Part shown: one piece after another, positions 8,103 to 17,280 of the stretch
How the letters are laid out: each line of letters opens with the position of its first letter
How positions within the stretch are numbered: position 1 is the stretch's first letter
NCBI GenBank assembly: GCA_900317745.1
Contig: ONHW01000011.1
Location: 1 to 64,000 of the forward strand
Source: an uncultured Bacteroidales bacterium
Lineage (GTDB): Bacteria; Bacteroidota; Bacteroidia; Bacteroidales; Paludibacteraceae
DNA length: 64,000 nt
Direction of reading: 5' to 3'
Made by a program: the position numbers and the translations under genes
Notes under the pieces: model-generated
Database searches by the model: none
The model's input: only the letters and a program-made list of their open reading frames with translations
Told to the model about the DNA's origin: nothing

Positions 8103-10817
8103 ATGAAAAAGTTATATTCTATTTTGTTGCTTGCAGCTTTGTGCCTGAGCGGTACGATGCAGGCAGATGATGCAAAAGTTCTGAGAATCGGCACAAACGA
8201 TTCGCAGACATCCTATGCGCCCGTGTACGTAACTTGGGCTGATGGCTATTATTGCTCGCAGATTCTGTACACGGCTGCAGAGTTGAGTGATATGAAAGAT
8301 GCAAATATCACCAAGCTGGCGTTCTTCTTGCGTGCAACAACCGGAAACGGTAAAGATTATGAGAAAGTACAGATCCGTCTGAAAGAAGTGGACTATACAG
8401 CATTTGAGGGAAGCCAGACTTCGTTTGCTTTGATAGATGATGCAACACTTGTGTTTGAAGGTACCTTGAAGGCAAGCACAGAAACGACACTTGAGGTAAC
8501 ACTGTTAGAGCCCTACGCATACCAAGGCGGCACTCTGCTGGTGGATGTTCGCAAGACAGAGGAAGGTGGCGGATATGCTCCTACCTCCGGCAATAAAGGC
8601 CGTTTCCAATCAACGTCCAGTACTGGCTATACGTTGATGTACAACTATGGTAGTTCGTCTTTCCCGACAACGAGCAAGACAAGCGTGAATCGTCCGGATA
8701 TCCAGTTCACCTACGAAGCTGCCCCCGTGTCTGCCACGTGTGCCGCTCCGGGTGCACCTGTAGCGTCGGAGATTACTCCGAACTCAGCCAAACTGAGTTG
8801 GGAGGCAGCAGAGGGCGTGACAACCTATCAATATATTTGCGTGCTCAAGGGCGCAGAAGTAGATTGGGCAACTGCCACCTCCACAGCCGAACTGAGCGTC
8901 ACGCTGAACGGGTTGACCAAAACAACCGGATACGACTTCTATGTCCGTTCGTATTGTGCAGAAGATGATCAGAGCGCAGCCAAGAAGGTAAGCTTCACTA
9001 CGGAAGAGTCGTGCTTCGCTCCGACATTATTGGGTGTTGTAGAGGCTGAGATTACTTCGAATAGCGCCAAGATCACTTGGTCAGCTTCCGGCAAGGGAGA
9101 GGCCCAATGGCAATATACCTACGAAGTATTTAGCGATGAAGTGCCCGATTGGACTAACGCTGTAGTTACCGATCAGAAAGAAGCAACGATCACCGGTCTG
9201 ACACCTGCTACTCCGTATCAGGTTTGGGTACGTTCGTACTGCGCTGAGGCTGATCAGAGCGAAGCTATCACGGGATATTTTTCCACTCAGTGCGGTGTAA
9301 TGCCTCTGCCGCTCGCAGAAGATTTCTCTGCCGAGAATGACTGCTGGACGAAGGTGGACTGCTATGAAGGTTATGCCAGTACAGGTGTTTACAACGGCGC
9401 ATTCCGGTTCTATTACACCACCACACCTCCGCAGTACCTCGTGACACCGGAACTGGCTGTTTCGGCTAACGGTGTGAAGGTGACGTTTGACTATCGTGCC
9501 GAATCATCGACATATCCTGAAACATTCAAGGTAGGCTACTCAACCACCACAAAAGAAATAGCTTCGTTCACATGGAGCGATGAGGTAACATCCACCAACA
9601 CCACCGCAGAGCAGTATTCCGAAATCCTGCCGGCAGGTGTTAAATACATTGCTATCCAACATACTTCTGACAACCAGTACTACTTCTATATCGACAACTT
9701 TGCCGTGACGGAAGAAGAGCCGCAGGTTTGTGCTCTGCCGACCGGATTGACTGTAAGCGAGGTAACTGCTGCAAGTGCAAGTGTGGCGTGGGAGTCGGAG
9801 GCTGAGACGTATGCAATGCAACTCTCTACCGACGGCTTGGAGTTCGCTGACATCAACGGCGTTATCACCAATCCGTATGTGCTGAACGGACTGGAGGAGC
9901 AGACCCAATACTGGGTACGCGTGAAAGCTATCTGCGACGAGAACCTTGAGAGCGAGTGGACGGAAGCTGTAGCATTCACTACTCCTTGTGCCGCCAAGGC
10001 ATTCGGGTACACCGAGAACTTTGATGCCGAGAGCCTGGCTGCATGCTGGGAGAACAAGGATGTTCATGGTATGAACGAGTGGAGTGCATACGAGAACGCT
10101 GCACGCTATGCCACCACAAGCAATATTGCCAACCACGCTACGCTGGTTAGCCCGTGGATAACCATTGAGGCAGAGAGCAATCCTGTTCTGTTCTTCGATT
10201 GGCAGAACACCGGTGCAACAGCCAAGTTGAGCATTGAGGCTGAGGGCGCGGCTGCTGCCGAACTGCAAGACCTGAGCGAACCGACAGGTGAGAGCTTTGC
10301 TTCCTTCCGGCTGTATCTGACCGAGTACAAAGGCAAGACTGTCCGCTTCCTGTTCTACGGCGAGAGCAGCGCAAAGAGCAAGTACCTCTATCTGGATAAC
10401 TTCCAGGTGGTAGAGAAACCGTTGCTGCCTCCTACCGACTTGAAGGCTGAGGCTGTAGAGGGTGGCGCCAGCGTAACATGGAAAGCTGCTTGGGACGAAG
10501 TGTCTTGGGCTATACAAGTCAAGGCTACCGCCGCCGAAGACTGGGTTCCGGTAAATGCTGTGATTCTTGAGCCGGCATATACTCTGACAGGTCTGGAGGA
10601 CGAAACAGAATATGAGGTACAGGTACAGGCTATCTATGGCGAGAACCAAGTTAGTGCCTGGACGGAGTCTGCTGTATTCACCACGCCTGCCAAGACACCG
10701 ACCGCTGTAGAGAACGCAGCCGTTAAAAACACTGCTACCAAACGCATCGTCAATGGTCAGTTGCTTATTGAGCTGAACGGCGAGACATTTAACGCACAGG
10801 GTGTTAGCGTAAAATAA
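8103..10817 (+). CDS. 904-residue secreted fibronectin-type III / choice-of-anchor-J protein with T9SS-like tail
   Basis: Signal peptide about 1-21 (ending TMQA). Residues about 22-205 form an unassigned beta-rich domain. Two FN3 domains follow (about 213-300 and 305-395, each with an LxxxTxYxxYVRSYC-type ending). Then come a choice-of-anchor-J/cleaved-adhesin-like domain (LPLAEDFSAENDCW, about 400-540), FN3, a second such domain (FGYTENFDAESLAACWEN) and a last FN3. The tail is RIVNGQLLIELNGETFNAQG, a shorter version of the shared tail. No catalytic motif is visible. The likely role is surface adhesion or glycan/protein binding. Another protein of the same style follows 70 bases downstream. 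Confidence 0.88.
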   Translation: MKKLYSILLLAALCLSGTMQADDAKVLRIGTNDSQTSYAPVYVTWADGYYCSQILYTAAELSDMKDANITKLAFFLRATTGNGKDYEKVQIRLKEVDYTAFEGSQTSFALIDDATLVFEGTLKASTETTLEVTLLEPYAYQGGTLLVDVRKTEEGGGYAPTSGNKGRFQSTSSTGYTLMYNYGSSSFPTTSKTSVNRPDIQFTYEAAPVSATCAAPGAPVASEITPNSAKLSWEAAEGVTTYQYICVLKGAEVDWATATSTAELSVTLNGLTKTTGYDFYVRSYCAEDDQSAAKKVSFTTEESCFAPTLLGVVEAEITSNSAKITWSASGKGEAQWQYTYEVFSDEVPDWTNAVVTDQKEATITGLTPATPYQVWVRSYCAEADQSEAITGYFSTQCGVMPLPLAEDFSAENDCWTKVDCYEGYASTGVYNGAFRFYYTTTPPQYLVTPELAVSANGVKVTFDYRAESSTYPETFKVGYSTTTKEIASFTWSDEVTSTNTTAEQYSEILPAGVKYIAIQHTSDNQYYFYIDNFAVTEEEPQVCALPTGLTVSEVTAASASVAWESEAETYAMQLSTDGLEFADINGVITNPYVLNGLEEQTQYWVRVKAICDENLESEWTEAVAFTTPCAAKAFGYTENFDAESLAACWENKDVHGMNEWSAYENAARYATTSNIANHATLVSPWITIEAESNPVLFFDWQNTGATAKLSIEAEGAAAAELQDLSEPTGESFASFRLYLTEYKGKTVRFLFYGESSAKSKYLYLDNFQVVEKPLLPPTDLKAEAVEGGASVTWKAAWDEVSWAIQVKATAAEDWVPVNAVILEPAYTLTGLEDETEYEVQVQAIYGENQVSAWTESAVFTTPAKTPTAVENAAVKNTATKRIVNGQLLIELNGETFNAQGVSVK

Positions 10818-10828
10818 CACTTCAACAA

Positions 10829-10872
10829 GGTCGTAGCCGACGCGTCGTGAGTACGCGCGGCTGCGATACCCT
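10829..10872 (+). terminator. Hairpin between the two adhesin-like genes
   Basis: TCGTAGCCG pairs with CGGCTGCGA (one G-U pair), extended by CGCG on each side, around a loop near 10850. There is no long T run, so it may be a processing or attenuation hairpin rather than a strong terminator. Confidence 0.4.
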
Positions 10873-10887
10873 TAAATAATCACATGT

Positions 10888-13845
10888 ATGAAAAAAATAT
10901 TTAGTATCCTCGCTGCTGCATTATTCTGTGTCGGCGTAAGCGCACAGCAGCTCAACGAGAGTTTTGATGGTACAGGCTTCCCGCCCGAAGGGTGGTCAAC
11001 CATTCAAACAAACCAGTACAACGCTTGGAGCAAAACAACCAAGGAGAACCGCACTTGTGCCGTTGTGCCAGGTACGTATGGCTATGAGGCGTATCTGATC
11101 ACTCCGCAATTGCGTCCCGAAGCCGGTGAGAGTCTGAGCTTCGATGTACGCACCAACGATTACACATCCAAGGGCGAACTGCGCGTTGAGGTGTCGGAGA
11201 ATGGTACAGCGGTAGCTGACTTCACCGTAGTAGAAACATGCTACACATCCAGAAATGCTACCACCAATGCTATCCCCAAGTCCGACTGGAAGACGATCAC
11301 TGTTGATCTGAGTGCCTATACCGGCAAGCGTATCTTCGTGGCTTTCCATCAGTACAATGAGGCGGACAAGATCTATCTGACCAATGTCAAAGGTGTAACC
11401 CTTGCCGGTAGTGCTACCTGCGAGGCTCCGTTCAACCTTGCCGTGGCGGATGTCACATCCGAGGCTGTGACTGTGACATGGGAGGGCGAGGCTGCCGAAT
11501 ATCAGTACACCTTGGCTCTTGCAGGCGAGACTGCCGACTGGAGCAAGGCTACCAAGACTAACGAGAAGCAAGCTGCCATCAGCGACCTCGACGAGGAGAC
11601 CGCCTACAGCTTGTATGTTCGTTCGTACTGCTCTGCCGATGAGCAGAGCCTGGCACCCTCTGTTACTTTCAAAACCAGCTGCCAACTGGCTACTATACCT
11701 TGGCGTGAAACCTTCAGCCGTCACGCTACAGGCGTCGTAGAGCCGGATTGCTGGACTGTTTCCTCTCCTGAGGTTCATCAGGTATGGGTCGTTTCCACCA
11801 AGGAGGTGGATGAGGAAGGCAATACGACCACCGTGCCGTATTCAGGTCACTTGTATGCTTCAGGTGGAGGCACAACCACTACACAGGTGTTTGCTATGCC
11901 TGCCTTCGATGCCAAACTGGATACTCTCGAACTGGCTTTCGACTACAAGAACAGCATCGTCAGCGAGAACTATGGCGTGCTCGAAATCGGCTATATGACC
12001 AATCCTGCTAATGCCAAGACATTCGTGTCGCTCAAGGCTCTGGAGCAGGTGGCTGAATATACCCACGTTATCTATCCCCTGACTGCGCTGCCCGCTGAAG
12101 CTCGTTATCTCGCCTTCCGTTTTGCAGGAGGTACAAACAACTATGGCGGCGTGAGCTTGGATAACTTCGTGCTCGCAGGTATAGGCAAATCGCAGGAGAT
12201 CAGCGATCAGGGGGAAGAACTGCCTGACGCATCCATCTACGGACTATCGTACTGCGAGGCACAATTCACTTGGTACGCCTACTCCGTTGAGGCGTTCGGT
12301 ATAGGCTTGTTCGATGCCGAGCAACAGAAACTGATCGCTGGCATCGTGGCTACTACCGAAGAGTGCGACCGCTTCGCATATAGCGATGGCGTAGGCTTCT
12401 CGGCCGACGATGACTACGAGAACCACTACTACTGCTCAACCAAGTGGATCCTGAATGTGGATGACGAAGGAGTAAGCAAGGGTGAGGCATGGACTGACTG
12501 CGTAATCAATATCGGTACTGCCGCTTCACCGACGCTCGGACTGAAACCCGGCAAGTATCAGGTGCAAATCTATAAGTACACCTCAGGCTCAACATCGCTG
12601 GGTACGTTGCTGCAGACTATCTCGTTCGAACTGACTGAGAAGAAGGTTTCGAACTTGCAGGCTGAAGTGGCTGCTGACAAGAAGACTGCTACCCTGACTT
12701 GGGAGCAACCGGCTCTGGGTACTGGTGAGCGTCTCTACGTGAGCGTTCGCGCCGGCGAGACCGTTGCATTCGACAACTTTGACGACAAGAAGAACGTAGC
12801 CGCCAGCCCGCTCACTATTGATGTGGAGGAGGGTAAGTCCTACAACGCTATTTTCCAGATCATCGACAAGAACAACGATCCGCTGGGTGGTGAGGCACAG
12901 GTGGACTTCACCGTAGGCGTGAACAACTACGAACCCAAGAATCCGCACGCTGAAGTGTTCGGCGGCGACAATGTAACCTTCACTTGGGAGGCTGAGACCA
13001 AAGCGGACTTCTACGACATCGTGCTGTACGCTGACGGCGACTACTACACCACACTCAGTGTATATAGCACCGAGAAGACCACTACCATGCCTAAGAACGC
13101 TACCTGGTCATGGACCGTCCAGCCGTTCACCCAGGGCTCGACAGGCAAGTATTTTGCCGCCAGCAACCCTGTTGCCGGCAATGACTTCGTGTCGAAAGCT
13201 GCCGATGTGCCCGAGGATGCCATCGTAATGGACGTTTGGGGCATGGAGGCTGCTTATCTCGATGAGGCGAGCGGCTTCTATCAGGAGGGTAAGAACGGAT
13301 GGCTCGTAATGTTCGCTACCAACGAGGCCGCAGGTACCGGCTATCCTATGCCGTTCTTCCTGCTATATACTGCCAAGGAGCGCGCGTTGTCAGGCGTATA
13401 TAATGTGGCACGTGGCAATATTGACCTCGAGAGCTGCTACATCAACGTCAACGGACGCCAGTCTGACGCTGTCTTTGCTACGGATGCCGAGGTACGCTTG
13501 CAGTTCGATGGCTTCGACGAGGAGAAGATGGAGGGCGGCTTCGCCTACGCTTACTACACCGGTTCGTTCCGACTCGTCGGCAATGACGGCAAGACGTATG
13601 TCGGCAAGTTCATGGAGCAGTTCTGCAACTCATACAACTTCTCGACGTACGCAAGCACCTATCGCGACCACGTAGCAATGTGGGACGAGGATGGCTCAAT
13701 CATTCCATGGGAAAGCGTTGAGCAGGTACTCACCGAGGCTGGCTTCGACCTGAGCAAACCGATGTACAACATCATGGGCCAGCAGGTAGATGCCAACTAC
13801 AAGGGCATCGTTATCCAAGACGGCAAGAAGTTCATGCTGCAATAA
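10888..13845 (+). CDS. 985-residue secreted adhesin-like protein with canonical T9SS tail
   Basis: Signal peptide about 1-20 (VGVSAQ). A cleaved-adhesin/choice-of-anchor-J domain (FDGTGFPPEGW) spans about 20-180, then FN3 about 185-265. A second adhesin-like domain (IPWRETFSRHATG) spans about 270-440. Further beta-rich regions include FN3-like segments at about 590-680 and 690-775. The last 40 residues (MYNIMGQQVDANYKGIVIQD then GKKF) follow the classical type A T9SS sorting pattern (YxxxGxxV, then KGxYIxxGKK), unlike the shortened tail on seven other proteins here. Export by T9SS and a surface role are inferred. No enzyme motif is seen. Confidence 0.88.
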   Translation: MKKIFSILAAALFCVGVSAQQLNESFDGTGFPPEGWSTIQTNQYNAWSKTTKENRTCAVVPGTYGYEAYLITPQLRPEAGESLSFDVRTNDYTSKGELRVEVSENGTAVADFTVVETCYTSRNATTNAIPKSDWKTITVDLSAYTGKRIFVAFHQYNEADKIYLTNVKGVTLAGSATCEAPFNLAVADVTSEAVTVTWEGEAAEYQYTLALAGETADWSKATKTNEKQAAISDLDEETAYSLYVRSYCSADEQSLAPSVTFKTSCQLATIPWRETFSRHATGVVEPDCWTVSSPEVHQVWVVSTKEVDEEGNTTTVPYSGHLYASGGGTTTTQVFAMPAFDAKLDTLELAFDYKNSIVSENYGVLEIGYMTNPANAKTFVSLKALEQVAEYTHVIYPLTALPAEARYLAFRFAGGTNNYGGVSLDNFVLAGIGKSQEISDQGEELPDASIYGLSYCEAQFTWYAYSVEAFGIGLFDAEQQKLIAGIVATTEECDRFAYSDGVGFSADDDYENHYYCSTKWILNVDDEGVSKGEAWTDCVINIGTAASPTLGLKPGKYQVQIYKYTSGSTSLGTLLQTISFELTEKKVSNLQAEVAADKKTATLTWEQPALGTGERLYVSVRAGETVAFDNFDDKKNVAASPLTIDVEEGKSYNAIFQIIDKNNDPLGGEAQVDFTVGVNNYEPKNPHAEVFGGDNVTFTWEAETKADFYDIVLYADGDYYTTLSVYSTEKTTTMPKNATWSWTVQPFTQGSTGKYFAASNPVAGNDFVSKAADVPEDAIVMDVWGMEAAYLDEASGFYQEGKNGWLVMFATNEAAGTGYPMPFFLLYTAKERALSGVYNVARGNIDLESCYINVNGRQSDAVFATDAEVRLQFDGFDEEKMEGGFAYAYYTGSFRLVGNDGKTYVGKFMEQFCNSYNFSTYASTYRDHVAMWDEDGSIIPWESVEQVLTEAGFDLSKPMYNIMGQQVDANYKGIVIQDGKKFMLQ

Positions 13846-13931
13846 GGAAATTGAAAGACCGCATTGCTCAAAGAGAAAAGACCGCAGCCCGCGGCTACTC
13901 AATGACAAATGCAAATGCAGAAACTATCAGG

Positions 13932-13955
13932 CAAGCGTCTCGCAAGAGGCGCTTG
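13932..13955 (+). terminator. Hairpin terminator
   Basis: CAAGCGTCTC, GCAA tetraloop, GAGGCGCTTG: a 10-base stem with one G-T pair, followed by TTTGATAT. It lies 87 bases after the 10888 gene. The remainder of 13846-14184 carries the pckA promoter and no gene. Confidence 0.6.
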
Positions 13956-14009
13956 TTTGATATATATGGCGTAAAAAAATTGCTTTTTAAGAAAAATTAT
14001 TGTGCAAAA

Positions 14010-14041
14010 TTTGCAAATGTGCAAAATTATTTGTAATTTTG
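14010..14041 (+). promoter_or_regulatory. pckA promoter
   Basis: TTTG at 14010-14013, 20 bases, TAATTTTG at 14034-14041. The leader to the ATG at 14185 is about 135 bases. Confidence 0.7.
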
Positions 14042-14184
14042 TAGCGTGATAAAAACGGCGAGGAGCCAAGCAAAGACGGTTTTGCCAAAGCAGAAGAGCC
14101 ACAGGCTGTGCTACAGAAGACCGGAAACAACGGACTCCACGAAACCGGGATAAAGAAAATTTAACAAAATAAACATATACAATC

Positions 14185-15789
14185 ATGAAAGAATTAGATC
14201 TTAGCCAGTATGGCATCGTAGGTGCAACCGTTAAAGCACACAACCCGTCGTATGAGTACCTCTTCAAGGAGGAGACCAACCCTGCTCTGACAGGTTACGA
14301 GAAAGGCCAACTTACAGAACTTGACGCTGTGAACGTCATGACAGGTATCTACACCGGCCGTTCGCCCAAAGACAAATACATTGTTATGGACGAGAACTCA
14401 AAGAACACCGTTTGGTGGACCTCTGACGAGTACAAGAACGACAACCACCCTATGTCGGAAGACGTTTGGGCAAAGGTTAAAGCTATGGCTGTAAAAGAGC
14501 TCAGCGGTAAGGAATTGTACGTGATGGATGCCTTCTGCGGTGCAAACAAAGACACCCGCATGGCTGTTCGTTTCATCGTTGAGGTTGCATGGCAGGCTCA
14601 CTTTGTAAAGAACATGTTCATCCAGCCCAGCGAAGAGGAACTCGCTAACTTCAAGCCTGACTTCGTTATCTACAACGCTTCGCTTGCCAAGGTTGAGAAC
14701 TTCAAGGAGCTCGGCCTCAACAGCGAGACTTGCGTTGCCTTCAACACCACGAGCCGTGAGCAGGTAATCCTGAACACCTGGTACGGTGGTGAGATGAAGA
14801 AAGGTATGTTCTCGATGATGAACTACTACCTGCCTCTGAAGGGCATCGCTTCGATGCACTGCTCGGCTAACACCGATATGGAGGGCAAGAACACCGCTAT
14901 CTTCTTCGGCCTCTCGGGTACAGGTAAGACCACTCTGTCCACCGACCCGAAACGTCTGCTTATCGGTGACGACGAGCACGGATGGGACGACAACGGCGTA
15001 TTCAACTTCGAGGGCGGCTGCTATGCCAAGGTTATCAACCTCGACAAAGAGAGCGAACCTGACATCTACAACGCTATCCGTCGCGACGCACTTCTCGAGA
15101 ACGTAACCGTTGACGCTAACGGCAAGATTGACTTCGCTGACAAGTCGGTTACCGAGAACACACGCGTTTCGTATCCTATCAACCACATCGAGAAGATCGT
15201 TCGCCCTGTATCTGCTGGTCCCGCTGCTGAGAACGTAATCTTCCTCTCCGCTGACGCATTCGGCGTACTGCCTCCTGTATCGATCCTGACTCCGGAGCAG
15301 ACAAAGTACTACTTCTTGAGCGGCTTCACCGCCAAACTTGCCGGTACAGAGCGTGGTATCACCGAGCCTACTCCTACATTCTCGGCTTGCTTCGGTCAGG
15401 CGTTCCTGGAGTTGCACCCGACCAAATATGCAGAGGAGTTGGTTAAGAAGATGGAGAAGAGCGGTGCCAAGGCTTATCTGGTTAACACCGGTTGGAACGG
15501 CACTGGCAAACGTATCTCTATCCGCGACACACGCGGTATCATCGACGCTATCCTCGGCGGTGCAATCAAGAGCGCTCCTACCAAGAAGATCCCGTTCTTC
15601 GACTTCGAGGTTCCGACCGAGTTGCCGGGCGTAGATCCGAAGATTCTCGATCCGCGTGACACCTACGCTGACGCTGCTCAGTGGGAGGAGAAGGCTAAAG
15701 ACCTGGCCGGACGTTTCATCAAGAACTTTGCCAAGTACACCGGCAACGAGGCTGGTAAGGCTTTGGTTGCCGCCGGTCCGCAGCTGTAA
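14185..15789 (+). CDS. pckA: Phosphoenolpyruvate carboxykinase (ATP)
   Basis: 534 residues, the usual length for the ATP-dependent enzyme. Seen in the sequence: substrate-binding [11 protein letters not shown], the kinase P-loop [11 protein letters not shown], the metal-binding LIGDDEHGW, and NTGWNGTG near the C-terminus. It interconverts oxaloacetate plus ATP with phosphoenolpyruvate, CO2 and ADP. In fermentative Bacteroidales it usually runs toward oxaloacetate, feeding succinate formation. It has its own promoter and a long leader. The next gene starts after a short spacer made of seven-base steps. Confidence 0.97.
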   Translation: MKELDLSQYGIVGATVKAHNPSYEYLFKEETNPALTGYEKGQLTELDAVNVMTGIYTGRSPKDKYIVMDENSKNTVWWTSDEYKNDNHPMSEDVWAKVKAMAVKELSGKELYVMDAFCGANKDTRMAVRFIVEVAWQAHFVKNMFIQPSEEELANFKPDFVIYNASLAKVENFKELGLNSETCVAFNTTSREQVILNTWYGGEMKKGMFSMMNYYLPLKGIASMHCSANTDMEGKNTAIFFGLSGTGKTTLSTDPKRLLIGDDEHGWDDNGVFNFEGGCYAKVINLDKESEPDIYNAIRRDALLENVTVDANGKIDFADKSVTENTRVSYPINHIEKIVRPVSAGPAAENVIFLSADAFGVLPPVSILTPEQTKYYFLSGFTAKLAGTERGITEPTPTFSACFGQAFLELHPTKYAEELVKKMEKSGAKAYLVNTGWNGTGKRISIRDTRGIIDAILGGAIKSAPTKKIPFFDFEVPTELPGVDPKILDPRDTYADAAQWEEKAKDLAGRFIKNFAKYTGNEAGKALVAAGPQL

Positions 15790-15816
15790 TTGTCATTTTT
15801 CATTTGTCAATTACCT
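15789..15816 (+). repeat. Degenerate heptamer spacer between pckA and the tRNA synthetase
   Basis: The spacer reads as seven-base steps ATTGTCA, TTTTTCA, TTTGTCA, ATTACCT right after the pckA stop. It belongs to the heptamer class described in the findings. Confidence 0.5.
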
Positions 15817-17187
15817 ATGATTTCATTGCATGAGATAAACACTACAGACAACCTCGCCGGTGCCAAAGCCGGCGAGATTGTTACTGTCAGTGGCATGATC
15901 CACAACGTTCGCGTGACGAAGTGGGGAGGATTCATTATCCTGCGTAAAGCCTGCGGATTGTTGCAGACCGTTGTGGACAACAGCGAGTCAAAGTTCTTCG
16001 ACGAGCAGGGCAACGCCATCGCCATGGCTGACCTCTGCCGCGAGATGGCGGTAACCATCACCGGTAAGGTGGGTGACGCCAAGATTAAAGACCCTGCAGT
16101 GTATTACAACACCATCGAGCTGGCAGTACAGGAAGTTCGCGTGCTCTCGCGTCCGACCACGGCTGAGGTGGTAGATATGAACGCCCTGAAGTTCGGTGAC
16201 GAAGAGACACTGTTGCGCTATAAGTTCGACAACCGTCAGGTCACCCTGCGTAACCCGCGCGATATGGGTATCCTAAGGGTACAATCGACCATCGCCAAGG
16301 CGTTTGCCGACTTCCTGACCGATAACGGCTTTACGCAGATCTACACCCCGAAGATTGTTTCCGAAGGTGCAGAGGGCGGTGCTAACGTATTCAAGATGGA
16401 TTACTTCGGCAAGCAGGTATATCTGGCACAATCGCCGCAGTTCTACAAGCAGATCGGCGTAGGAGTGTATGAGCGTGTGTTTGAGATCGCTCCCGCCTAC
16501 CGCGCTGAGAAACACAATACCTCGCGTCACTTGAACGAGTACATCTCACTGGATGTGGAGATGGGCTTTATCAAGAGTCAGGAGGATGTGATGCAACTCG
16601 AGGCACGCCTGCTGCAGCATATCATCAAGACGGTGAGCGAGAAGTGCGCCCACGAGCTGAACCTGCTCGGCGCTACGCTGCCCGTACTGCCGCACGAGGT
16701 GCCTGCGTGGAAACTGAGTGAGGTGCACGAAATCCTTTGGGAGAATAAGTTGTGCGAAGCCGACCACCGCGGCGAGGATGATCTCGCGCCGGAAGAGGAG
16801 CGCGCTATCTGCAAGTATGCACTGGAAACATACGGTTCGGACTTTGTATTCGTAACTCACTTCCCGAGCGAGCACCGTGCATTCTACGCTATGGATGATC
16901 CTGAAGACCCGACGCTCACCTTGAGTTTCGACCTGCTGATGCGCGGCTTGGAGATCACCTCCGGTGGTCAGCGTATCCACAAGGAGCAGGAGTATCGCGA
17001 CAAGATGATCAAACGCGGTATGAACCCGGATAACTTCCGTTTCTACCTCGATACGTTTAAGAACGGCATGCCTCCTCACGGAGGATTCGCTATCGGTCTG
17101 GAGCGCATCACCGCTTGCTTCTTAGGTATCAACAATGTGAAGGAGTGCTCGATGTTCCCGCGTGACATCAACCGCGTGGCACCATAA
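15817..17187 (+). CDS. aspS: Aspartyl-tRNA synthetase, archaeal/non-discriminating type
   Basis: About 456 residues from the ATG at 15817 (MISLHEIN). A TTG at 15790 in frame would add nine residues from the repeat spacer and is less likely. N-terminal OB anticodon domain (about 15-115), then the class II catalytic core with motif 2 (YRAEKHNTSRHLNEY) and motif 3 (GGFAIGLERI), ending FPRDINRVAP. The short form, without the bacterial GAD insertion, and the ending fit the archaeal-type AspRS family, which in bacteria can charge both tRNA-Asp and tRNA-Asn. A role with an amidotransferase for Asn-tRNA is inference. Some databases label similar proteins asparaginyl-tRNA synthetase. Confidence 0.8.
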   Translation: MISLHEINTTDNLAGAKAGEIVTVSGMIHNVRVTKWGGFIILRKACGLLQTVVDNSESKFFDEQGNAIAMADLCREMAVTITGKVGDAKIKDPAVYYNTIELAVQEVRVLSRPTTAEVVDMNALKFGDEETLLRYKFDNRQVTLRNPRDMGILRVQSTIAKAFADFLTDNGFTQIYTPKIVSEGAEGGANVFKMDYFGKQVYLAQSPQFYKQIGVGVYERVFEIAPAYRAEKHNTSRHLNEYISLDVEMGFIKSQEDVMQLEARLLQHIIKTVSEKCAHELNLLGATLPVLPHEVPAWKLSEVHEILWENKLCEADHRGEDDLAPEEERAICKYALETYGSDFVFVTHFPSEHRAFYAMDDPEDPTLTLSFDLLMRGLEITSGGQRIHKEQEYRDKMIKRGMNPDNFRFYLDTFKNGMPPHGGFAIGLERITACFLGINNVKECSMFPRDINRVAP

Positions 17188-17202
17188 ATGCTACACTTCA
17201 CA

Positions 17203-17244
17203 TAAAACAAACAACCCGGCCATTTGGTCGGGTTGTCTGTTTTA
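17203..17244. terminator. Bidirectional terminator between aspS and pepD
   Basis: AAAACAAACAACCCG pairs with CGGGTTGTCTGTTTT (one mismatch) around a short loop, with A and T runs on either side. It can end both converging transcripts. Confidence 0.8.
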
Positions 17245-17280
17245 TATGTCCCCTTCCGTTATGGGAGGTCAGGGTGAGGA

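Noticed and set aside
9540..10820. 426-codon open frame on the minus strand
   Set aside because: It is fully antisense to the FN3 protein, whose frame has a signal peptide and recognisable domains. The antisense product has no motif and Cys/Leu-rich shadow composition.
13851..14036. 61-codon ORF before pckA
   Set aside because: It would run through the terminator hairpin and the pckA promoter, and shows no recognisable segment.
14050..14165. Possible riboswitch in the pckA leader
   Set aside because: The leader is long enough, but I could not recognise any known riboswitch core or convincing nested stems.
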